Shown here: positions 8,249 through 18,400 of the stretch, one piece after another
Layout of the letters: the number at the start of each line of letters is the position of its first letter
How positions within the stretch are numbered: the first letter of the stretch is position 1
DNA from: Heterotrichella gracilis
Lineage: Eukaryota > Sar > Xanthophyceae > Tribonematales > Xanthonemataceae
Length of the DNA stretch: 34,255 nucleotides
NCBI GenBank assembly: GCA_032358255.1
Contig: JAULBX010027783.1
Location: forward strand, 1-34,255
Direction of reading: 5' to 3'
Program-made: the position numbers and the translations under genes
The notes under the pieces: generated by a model
What the model was told of the DNA's origin: nothing
What the model saw: only the letters and a program-made list of their open reading frames with translations
The model's database searches: none

Positions 8249-11200
8249 TCACTGCTTGAGGTGCAGGATATACTCGGGGTACGCCTGTGCATGGTCGTAC
8301 ACCGCGTAGATGTCGCCGCTGTTGGCGGAGTGGGCGCCAGGGGTGGGGCGATTACCAGCTGCAACCACAAACATGCAAATCATAAATTCCAACACAATTC
8401 CGTGGTAATTTCGATTCCATAATAAACTCCAAACCCAGGGGAAATCTTGTCAAACTGGTACTACGGTATATTATGCGGGGAGATGGAATAAAGCATTCAG
8501 ATATAGTTTTTTCATTTACTGACCCGTCAGTTGATTTACGTAGTTTATTCCCCAAACAAATACGCTGGTCCTGACAAAACCTCATGAAACAAATACTCTC
8601 AGACAACTGTACACTAATCAATAGTATTATGATTGATGCCAGCGCACCTGCACTGTTGCCGAGGACCACCCTGCACAGGAGCATTGCATGCGTCCCCTTG
8701 CACACAATGTTTCTGCGCACCCCTGCTGTCGCGGGTGGTCCTGGAACTGCCCCGCCTCCCATCGCCAAGGACCCTGGGAGGGAGGGCATGACCCCGCCTC
8801 CCATTGCCAAGAGCCCTGGGAGGGATGGTATGGCCCCAAATCCCATTGCCAATGGCGCCGGGACGGGAGGTCTGCAGTACAATCACCTGGTCAAACTTAC
8901 TGCAGGCAAAGAGTGAGCTGCAGTCGCACCCAGTGCGACAGCGAAAGCATTCCTCAAGGGCAGGGGGACAATGCGGGCAGTCATTGAGTGATGAAGCATG
9001 CTCAAGTTGATCAACCGTTGACCTTAAAAATATACCTGGAAAAAAACAATTGATTGACTACCAGCTTGACTTCAACAAACATCATAGGTGGCAGACCAAT
9101 GACCACACAGTCCCAGAAACAAGTGATTGACTACTCAGTACAGTCCAAAAGCAGGTGTGCCTCACGCACTGCCATGTAGCAAAATAAAACACTTGCTGAT
9201 CTGCCCGAATCGTTTGTGGCAGGTGCTTCCATATTGGCACTTGCATGGTGTACACGTTACCCGTAAGCAAGTCCAACACGCACCCTTTCTGCACGTAGCT
9301 CCCACTGTAGCTGGAATGGAGAGCAAAGTAAGCCCCTGTAAGACACAAAAGGCCATATCTTGTCACAACAGTCAATGCAGTATAGGAGTACATGTGTGAA
9401 CACGTTTGGTGTATTTAACATGATCCAATGCTGAGGTTGACCACCAGAAGCGACTGGCATTTCATACATTTGCATGCCAATAGGGTCCCCGGTGCCACCA
9501 CTCAATGCAAAAAGGACCACCTGCAATAAAAAATGGACAGCATCCATGTGTTGTATGCAGCATCAATAGGAAACATCTATCTTAGTAGTGCAATAAATAA
9601 GCAAGGGATGGCTACTATGATTGTAGCGCTGTAATAGCATGTAGGTACATGTATTTGCATTGCAATGGCTAGGCAACACCTACAGCAGAAAGTAAAAGCC
9701 ACAAAAGGTTTCCACACGCTCCAGTGCTGCTTAGTGTAAATACGCTAGTATGGAAAGAGTGTTGCGTATTACAAAGCTCGTCAATTTTAAAAGGCGTACC
9801 TTGCCCCAATGTTCCGTAAGGGTTGCTGACTCTCAGGTCAAACCCATCCTGCACAATTGCCTGGATGTTGCTCCATCCTGTACCGTGAAACAGCCACTGC
9901 TTATTGGCAGCCTCCTCCCCACGACACTCGCGCACAATTTTGGTGTACGCCAGGTGGTGGGCAAGCCACAGCTCAGGGTTCTGCACGCGCTGCGGCAACA
10001 CACAAGCGCGATGGAGATGTCATCTCATCTCTTGAGTTGTCAACAAGTGCAAGAAGTAGCCAGCATGCCATATTGCAACACCTGCTTCACATGCTGTGCA
10101 CCTGCCCTGTGTGTAGCAATGCCGCGCTCGTAAACGAAAACGGACCCTGGAGATCATGTACCTTGGATCATTAATGCCAAAGTTGTCTTTTTATTTACCA
10201 CGTGTTAAATCTGTTAAAACCTAGATTATATGTATTTAAGCAGCCCCAACACTGGTGCATGGCTGATTCTGCGCCATAGCGCTCACCTGGACAGCAACCA
10301 CTGCCTGCGTGCACCTGGTGCCTCGCTTGAGGGCCTGCACCACTCGCTACACCTCCTCCTTCAGCTGCTTGCTCTTTGCAACTTGCGCCCTTTTGGCAAC
10401 ACTACAACAAATGGAAAACGAATTTTGATGCATTAGATTGTTTGGATCTATGATTGTTGTTCAACCATCACCAACATCCAGCAGACATAGAATGCAAACA
10501 ATTGCAATACATTATTAAATCATCTATGTGTAAAATGACTGGGCTGGAGTTTGCAAGCTCAGAGTCTACCGAGTCACATGAGGGTCTGGGGCCTGGTGGG
10601 CATTCAGACGATGCCAGGGTTGGGCAGCAACGTGCGTGCATGTGCCAAACAACAGCAACTGGTGAAAATAAGCTTGTGTATCAACACACTGCATAGGCAC
10701 CGCCCCATGCCAGACTTGATAAAGAATCCATGCTGCATAAATTTAAATAACGACGGTGAACAGCATCATACCTGGAGGCAGCGCTTGCTTCTCGCTTTCC
10801 TGGTGGCAAAGCCAGAGGCACCCCCACTTCCAATGCCTGCACAGCCCACAGCAGTGCCGCGTCTGGGTCCCCGCCAGCCACTCCCAGTGCCACCACGGCA
10901 TCACGCACGCTAAGCCCGTTGGCCAGCAGCGGCTCCATTTGCGCTGTGCAACCCAGATGTGGTCAATTAACACTTAGCCACCCAACCAGTACACGCAACA
11001 AAGGTTTACAAACTCTATATGTATACAAACTGGTCCTGTGCATTTGAGAGCTTTACCAGCATGTCACGTTGCTGGTCAGTGTCACATTACAACACCTCCT
11101 TGGAAGAGTATTTCCACCCATTGTACCTAAGGTTTGCACGTTGACATTCATAATGAAAAGAGCAGTTGATCTGATTTGCTTGCAGATATGCCACACCACG

Positions 11201-14200
11201 CCTACCATCAGTGTAGGGAGCTGTTCCACCTCCGTCTCCAGACATTTGTGCATCTGCAGCCTGGCTGCCAACACCCCCCCGCAGCAATCTTGAAGGCCCA
11301 GCACGGCCGCCGACAGTGTTGCCGCCTTCCGGTGTCCATGGCAAGTCCACAACACGCACCCCCTCGCCTGGAGCCCTGAACAGATGCACATCATAGAATA
11401 AATGATACCGGAGAAACACAGCTGGGAAAAGAAGCACAAAATGTGCAATGGGAATACCAGTCACTTGTAATGACAATGCCAATTTGAAAATGAGGTGATC
11501 ATGCATGTTTTACATTGCAATGAAGATTTCTGTGTCACATGTTGTGCCACTCAGCTTTGCAGCGCTGCGCAGAAAGGGCCCTGCCGGCAGCCGACATCAA
11601 TACATGCATGCATGGTGTCAGCTTGTCGCTTGTAATGTATCTGATATTTTATTCAACCAAATTGCTGTATTTGATTCAACCTCATTGCTTGCAAGACTTG
11701 CAAGGATATGCATTGTCGTAGCCATCAGCTGCCAGCAGGACGCCTGTGGCAAGCAAATGACATGTGAGCGGGAATCATATGTGACCTCACAGCATGCATG
11801 TGAAGTACCAGGGGCCAATGCATGGTGCTTGCACTTACATAGGCTCCCAGTGGTCGGGGAGGCGGGCGTCCGGCACCACAGCCGCATGAGCAGCCGCCAG
11901 CGCGCCCTGCACAGAGAGAGGTCATGCCAGCGGATAACATATGTCCAGGATATCCAGGTAAAGTAAAGTACGACGGTGACACCGGGAGCATAATATTATA
12001 GGGAAAACTGTTTGAATCATGGTCAGCCCACACCGCATGAGTGTTATGGCTTTTGGTTCAAGCAAAACAGCGGCTGTTGGTACTATCCCCTCCCTTGCAA
12101 ACCCTCACAAGGTTGTTTCTATCGCCCTTGTCAAGCCTCCCACCAGCCATTGTACAAGCGCTGCTGCACTGCTCACCCACCTGCTGCACCTGCTGCATCA
12201 GCTGCTGGTTGAGGCGCTGCATGTGTGCCACCTGGAGCTGCAGGCGTGCAGCGTCACTGGGGCCGCCTGGCACTGCACCGCCGCCTTTGCCACCCCCCTC
12301 AACCACATCCTCAGCATCGCTGCCTGTGAAGTCAACTGCGCCTGCCCCTCCACCGCCTGTGAGGTCCACCACATCCATGCCGTGTGCATGTCCTGCACAT
12401 CCACTGCCAACACATCAAGACCGTGGCAGAGCAGTTGAGGGCTGGCACCAACACCACTGAAGCAGGCTTGTGTGTAGACATCGCATTGGGTGCACAGCGG
12501 CTTGGGTGTGGACGGGCCCTCTTGCACTGTACTTGGCTGGTCATAGCTTATGACTTGTCACCACATGTCCAGGCATCACATGTCCGCGGGCAAGGCACTG
12601 CACTCATCGTGAATATATTACATTGGAGATTGACCTGCCACAGATAAATCACAAAAGACCTCTTGAGTGCCACTTGCCTTGCTGGTGACAGGTACGCTTG
12701 CGGGTGGCAGGTCCGCTTGCTGCCACTGCCCTGCTGCTGCTCATACCACCACCACCTCCTTGGGACGCGGCTCTGCGCTTGCCCTTGTGCAGCACCTGTG
12801 CAGGGCGTCCGCCTGTGGCAGCTGGCCCAACTAGTGGAGCGGGCCTGCTGCTGTGCACGACCCTCTTGCCCTTGCCGTGTGTAGGTGCATCGCCAGCACC
12901 TGCGTGGCCCCATCCATGGCTCCTGTGGTGCGCTTCCATTCTTCTGTAAGACTGACGCGCCTCGCTCTCGGAATAGGCCTGCAGGAACAAGTGGTCACAC
13001 ACAGTGTTATTATCGACCTGATGAGGGCGCAGGGTGCCACAGGCTTTGGGGCGTTGGGGGCCACTGCTGGGGGCGAGTGCCACAGGGAATTATTTCTTTT
13101 AAATTAACATTATATGTATACTGATTATTGTTGTATAAAAGTAATCCAGAACAATTTGACAGGACTTATAGGATGTAATTGTTATAATGTAAACAGTACC
13201 ATGCAGTTTGTAATGCATAGATTGAAAGTATTTTGAAAATACATTACTTTAAATAAATATTGCTAGCTAATCTAGATGAGCTGCGCCTCAATATGAGCCC
13301 CTGTGGGCTGCACCCTTGGCTCTGCCATGCAAACTCGTGCTCTGCACCCACCCCCCACCTGCATTGGTGCGGTAAAATTCACCCTGAGCGGCCCCGACAC
13401 CCCCCCTGGCCCAGTCGCCGTCTGCACCAGCACTGCCTCGCACTGCACCATGTTGGACAGGACCACCTGGACCAACACACACCGCCGCTGTCAGCATGAA
13501 CATAGCAGTGAGGTCACCTAGGTCACCACAAAGGAATAAAGGTGTGGAACCTTGAACACGAGCCAGGGGTGTCCCAGGTGTCCACAGCGCCTTCTGGTTA
13601 ACGTTGGAAACAGCTGTATGTAGTGTGGGAAACAGTTGACGCACAGGTTCTGACTGAACCGTTCAGTACTCTTGGCAGAGGCTGCATGGCAATGAGTGAC
13701 CCACCTGCAGCACTGACTCAAAGCTGTAGTCTGGCTTCCAGCAGTTGTCGCTGCCGCTCATGCTCAGCACCTCAATGCACACGGCACCACCTGCGGTCAC
13801 ATGGCCCGTGTACATCTGGCAGCGAGGTGTGACCACGCACAGCAGGAAGGGCTGAGTGGGGTAGTTTTCGGGGAACAGCGCCTCCATGAGGAGGTATACC
13901 TGAGCAGGTATCTACGTAGCCATGGCCGTGCAAGGTCTCAAGGCGGGCCAGGTCGGCGTTGAGCTGGGCGCCACCAGGCAGGTCAGAATCAAAGTGGTGC
14001 ACCTTGAACTGCCAGCGGTGCACGTTGTCTCCAACTGGTTTCAGCTCGAACACCTGAAGCAGGGACCATGGTTTCAGCTCGAAAACGTGAAGCAGGGCCA
14101 GCCAGGCGTGCACAACTCGCCTCTGTGTATTCCAACAAACCGCCATCGACTACTGTCTTAAGCACGGAGTACCTGGCGCTACACCCAACAAGCACCAGGC

Positions 14201-14419
14201 GATTATGTTACAGGCAGGTCGACCATTTGCCTGCAACAGCCACTTCAACGTACAAGTCAAAGCTTGCTGATTGCCAATATAGGTTGCGATACTGCTGCCC
14301 AGACCAACCTGTGCCAAGTTCCCCTTGGAAATCTCCTTTTTCATGTACTTCAACTCGGACATAACGCGCTTGGTCCCTTGCATAGCTCGCCACGGCGCCG
14401 ACTTTTGGTCACCCACCAT
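8249..14419 (-). CDS. Fusion of UBE2Q-like ubiquitin E2, UBA-like domain and PARP-type ADP-ribosyltransferase
   Basis: Exons on the minus strand: 14419-14309, 14053-13916, 13899-13705, 13466-13359, 12978-12900, 12392-12181, 11906-11839, 11375-11206, 10943-10772, 10401-10353, 9989-9800, 9335-9284, 8871-8648, 8358-8249; about 625 residues. Residues about 15-160 are a UBE2Q-like E2 fold: LFPENYPTQPF, then GHVTAGGAVCIEVL with the candidate catalytic Cys124. A VVDLT motif resembling a SUMO-interaction motif is followed by a Gln-rich helix. A UBA-like segment reads MEPLLANGLS ... GGDPDAALLWA. The C-terminus is a PARP fold: RVQNPELW, LFHGT (His469), GAYFA (Tyr500), MLLCRVVLGN, QAYPEY. The third triad position is Ile606, as in mono-transferases. 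Exon 5 could extend to 12696 in the same phase, adding 68 basic residues that look like a nuclear signal. An upstream in-frame ATG exists at 14602. The 13915-13900 junction is anomalous (see findings). Confidence 0.8.
8727..8852 (-). repeat. Three 42-bp coding repeats inside the PARP domain
   Basis: Three consecutive 14-codon units at 8852-8811, 8810-8769 and 8768-8727 encode LAMGFGAIPSLPGL, LAMGGGVMPSLPGS and LAMGGGAVPGPPAT. They lie in frame between the SSYSGSY strand and MLLCRVVLGN, so they form a Gly/Met/Pro insertion in a loop of the catalytic fold. The third unit has diverged most. Confidence 0.8.
14038..14100 (-). repeat. Tandem duplication of a 3' splice site and exon start
   Basis: Two adjacent copies of about 32 bp read, on the minus strand, CCCTGCTTCA followed by TTCGAGCTGAAACCA. 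The copy used in the gene model has CAG at the intron end (AG at 14055-14054). The other copy has CAC at the same place, so its acceptor is dead and it is left in the intron. Both encode FELKP if read through. Confidence 0.75.
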
Positions 14420-15355
14420 GGTGCACAAGGACCCTTCACCTACAAGGTGTCGAAGCTGACGATCAAGCGCAGGAAGCCTCCAGTTTGAGAGCAGACCACT
14501 GCCCTCGGCTCTGGGAATGGAGATTGGTTTTCTCAGCGGGCAGCAGCGACTAGGCGAACATGAGAAGTTTAACGACTGAGGAGACTGGGCACTTAAATGC
14601 ATGCATGCATCCTCCACCCAAGTCAACCCAACACAGAAACGACTGCATACTTCTTGCTGCACCTGTATCGACCCACAATTTTCTCGTACCTCAGTCCCGA
14701 CGTTTGTTCGAAGGTTAAATCGCCTGGTCCAAGAAAGCACAAGCGCCAGCCCTTATACACGACAGCAGCTTGCGGAAATATTTATTATAGGAGTACCGTA
14801 TACCAACGACCTGGGTCATCAGTTGGCCTTGCTTTCAGCACCCTGTTGTCTCTCGTCTTCTGTCTCGAGAGCTACCGGTTGCCCATTTCTATTTATCAAT
14901 GTCGCCGTTTCGCTGCCATGAGTATCAAGTTTTAAACCCCTGTGCCTTGTGGTCCTGTTTTGCCTCTTCAGCTGTCAAGGTATCCCTGCACAATGTGGAC
15001 CCGGGATACCTTGACCAAACAACAACGACGGAAGTTCAACGTACACAAGCGCAGGAGCCTTCCAACCAGCGCTTTGGATGGAATTCAACTGTGGATTTGC
15101 AAGGGATGCTAGCCGTACTATGACGCATGCTTCTATGACACGCTGTGGCGTCTCGGTACAGTGTTTGATCTTAGGTCTAGTTGCTGTTATATTGGAACCA
15201 CCAGTGCCACCGGTGCCTTACCAGCAGGTTGTTATAACGCTACTTGTTAAACACTGGCCAGTTTGTTACACTTCCATGCAGTGCTCTCAGACTGCGCCCG
15301 CCAAGCAACGGCAGCTCAACCTGGGCAGTCCATGGTATGCGTGGCCAAATAATTG

Positions 15356-15360
15356 TTACA
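15356..15360 (-). terminator. Probable TGTAA polyadenylation signal of TPLATE
   Basis: TGTAA on the minus strand lies about 140 nt past the TPLATE stop codon. TGTAA is the common poly(A) signal of chlorophyte algae such as Chlamydomonas. A five-base motif occurs often by chance, so this is only suggestive. Confidence 0.4.
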
Positions 15361-15402
15361 TGTAAGGAGTGTTCACATAGGCAAGGACCATGCGCTCCCC
15401 CG

Positions 15403-15427
15403 GTCTCAGTCTCAGTCTCAGTCTCAG
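15403..15427. repeat. (GTCTCA)4 microsatellite
   Basis: Four perfect hexamer copies plus one base, in the TPLATE 3' flank. Confidence 0.9.
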
Positions 15428-15499
15428 GTACACTGACCATAGGATGTGTGTGCCACATAAGCGCACCCACTGCCGGACAAACGGCTGGTGTGCCGAGGC

Positions 15500-18400
15500 T
15501 CACGCCACGGTTGCCGCCTTGATGCGCTGCCACTCCCTGACACCCAGCCCCTCCCAGTGCAGCTGCGCCTGCGGCCCTGTTGCGGGTGCGGGTGCGGGGG
15601 TGCGGTGCGCATACAGGGTGGCCAGGCGCTGGCCCTCCTCAGGAAGGGGGCCGATGGGAGGGGCGCCAGCAGGGGGGGCGTCAGCACTGCCAATGGAGTT
15701 GCCTGGGGCGTATGGGGTTGCCGTGAGAATAAAGCAGTCAACATAAACGGTGCTATTAAGTTGCCCTGAACGCTAATAAACCATTTCCCTCTGATGCCGC
15801 CAGCAAATGCACGCATGGTAGTTGATACAGACCCGTGCCCATCCATGCGTGGCGCTGTGTCCCACCCGGCCATACCTGACACGCCCGCTAGCCAGGCCTC
15901 CCCGTCCCGCTCCACGCTTGCGATGACATCAGCGCATGAGGTGCGCACTGACAGGCGCACAGCAGTGGTGCCGCTGCCCCCCCCATTACCCTGCTCAAGG
16001 TGGCCAGTCACCACCAGGGCAACGATCTCCCCCGTCAGAGTCTGCGCAAGGTATCCCCCTTGGAACCCGCCAGCAGAGGGCACGCCCTGCACACCGCCAT
16101 GCACTCATCAGCACTAGCCACCACAGCACGCGCCTGGTACTCAGCTTACTACCCACTAGGAATTCATGATACGTAATACGTAATACGCAGTACGCGATTC
16201 GTAATTACGTCACAATACATATTTTGTGTTTTAACATACGTTGAAATTACGAGGTGTGGGGTAATTTAGTATTTTATTTTGATATATTTACATTACTTCA
16301 ATGGTAATATGCATTTCACGTATCGTGCGTATTCCAACAAATGGCTATAAAATGTGATACGTATAACCCTGTAAAGACATATTATTGTGAACCCCTAGCC
16401 ACCCCACCCCCCACCTGCAAAAACACCTCCTGGAATGGTGACGCGCGCAGGCCCCGCAGCAGCGCCAGCCCCCCTGTGGGACCTGGTGCAGCCGCCTGCC
16501 CTGACAGCAGCGCATGGAAGGGCAGCGCAGGCAGGTCGTGGTAGAACTGGGAGGGGGTCACGGCCTGAGGGAAGGGGGGGGGGGGGGCAGCGGGGTGTCA
16601 GGAGAGACGAGGGGAGCACAGCAGGTCTCCAGGTGACAGGAGGGGATGGGCCAGGCCAGCTGTCGGCCGTGTGTTACCTTTGTAGGTGCTGTGAGCAGCG
16701 CTGTGACTGGTAGGACGTATGGCGCACACCGCAGGCTGAGCTGCTCCCCCTGGCTGTCAAAGCCTATGAGGCTGAGGGTCACAAGCACCTGCACAAAGCC
16801 AGGGGGGGCACAGGTGAGTGGTGCAGGAGGTCAGTGGTGCAGATGGTGGCAGATTGGCCCTCTACCATCCAATTGCGCATGGCAAAAGTGAAGAAGAACA
16901 TGGGGGGAGTATAGGGAGGAAAACGTGAAAGCAGCGAAGCAGTCATTTTGCTGCAAGGGACAGCGCAATACAACATGGCATGTCACAGTGGAAATGTTTG
17001 CTCCATGCCAACAGCGCCACACCCCACACCACCGGCCAGCAGCCACTATGAGTTTGCACATGCAGCAAGGGCCATGCCACTTCCCCCCGCCCCCTGCCCG
17101 CCCCACCTGCACCGCCACCCTGTCAAATGCCTCCAGCTTCACCGCCGTCTGCAGCACCACGCTCCCACCCGCAGGGATGGCTGGCAGGCTGTGCGAGGTG
17201 CTGTCCAGCGGCCCAGTGTGGCAGGTGGCGCCAATGTCCACGCACACCATGCTCATGCCCAGGCTCAGCATGTTGTGCAGGGTCACACTCACAACCAGGC
17301 GACCGTCCTGCGCACACAGGGGAAACCCGAGTGGGCACAGTTGTGCAGGCAGGCATGGGGACAGGCCACATGCATGGGTGCACAGCCTGGGCGGCAGGCG
17401 TGGCCAGGGGTGGGGTTGTTCGCACCTGCAGCGTGTGTGTGGCAGTGACTGTGATAGGGTCTGATGCGCCAGTCAGCAGCCGCCCTTCGCCCAGCGCCAC
17501 CCCCTGCAGCAGCGCCGCCGCCTGCACCCCGGCTGTGTCCTGCATCCCCCCCTGCGCCGCCATGTCCCCATACACCCCCCGCACAGCAGTGGCCACCTGG
17601 CCCCGCAGCGCCTGGTGACGCAGAATGCGCCTGGAGCAGTGCAGCGCGGGTGCGGCGGGCAGCAGCAGCGGGTAGCCCTGGCGGCAGCTCAGCGAGGAGG
17701 GCAGCGCCATTACTGGCGCCTTGGCCCCCACCTGCGGGGCCTCCTCCTCCTCCTCTGGTTCCACGTCGCTGTCATCCGACATGCCCGCAGCCGCATCAGA
17801 GGCCTTGCTCACCTTGGTGGCCAGCTGGGAGGAGGAGGTAGGGCGGGGCGTTAGGCATGCAGTGTGCGCAAGCAACCAGAGAAGCAGGCAGGATGGCATG
17901 CAGCACTAGGTGGCACACTATGCGGTTGTGTGGTTGTCAACAATTTGCCAATGCCCAGCTCTCACCGCTGTGAGTGTTGTGTACAGCCTGGACATGCGCT
18001 CCCTTGAGGCGGGGTCCAGGGCCTGTGGCGCGTGGTCATGCAGGCGACCAGACAGGCGCACAGCCACGTCAGCCACCCCAGGCAGCGTGGGGTCAGCCTG
18101 CGCCCATGCCGCCAGCAGCGCCACCAGTCGCTCATACGTCGCTATGCCCACCTCCACCCCCTCCAGCTCTGCTTCAACCTCCTCGGCGCTCCTGGATGAA
18201 GGCGATGTGGCCGACGCCTGCAAGTGGGGGCAAGGGCTGAGCAAAGAAAACAGATCTCTGAAACTCCATTTTTCTTACTTTTTAGCCTTCCATGTGACAT
18301 ATATTTTGAAAAAGTTCAAGGAAAACTGCATAGCACCCAAATGAACACCCTTAGTTATGGAGTGACTGAAACATTATTATATTACATTCAACAGTATCAT

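Larger units (their letters stand above)
14420..15499. other. Spacer between TPLATE 3' end and E2-PARP 5' end
   Basis: No gene supported. The left part should hold the promoter and 5' leader of the minus-strand E2-PARP gene; the right part is the 3' flank of TPLATE. A TGCATGCATGCAT run lies at about 14598-14610, overlapping an alternative in-frame ATG for the E2-PARP gene. A four-copy GTCTCA tract is at 15403-15427. Confidence 0.5.

Noticed and set aside
9400-9547. Minus-strand frame reading VVLFALSGGTGDP inside the PARP intron between 9799 and 9336
   Set aside because: It has an acceptor-like start but its phase does not fit the 9800 donor; joining it there gives a stop. Direct splicing from 9800 to 9335 joins LGQG to AYFA exactly as the family requires.
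12696-12899. Basic, Gly-rich extension of E2-PARP exon 5 (KGKRRA, ATRKR)
   Set aside because: Not modelled as coding because CAG|GT at 12900 is the better donor, but both choices keep phase 1, so it remains an alternative form with a nuclear-type linker.
15424-16104. 226-codon minus-strand frame as a separate gene
   Set aside because: It is TPLATE exon 18 read through its intron; the exon 18-19 splice gives the family-like C-terminus.
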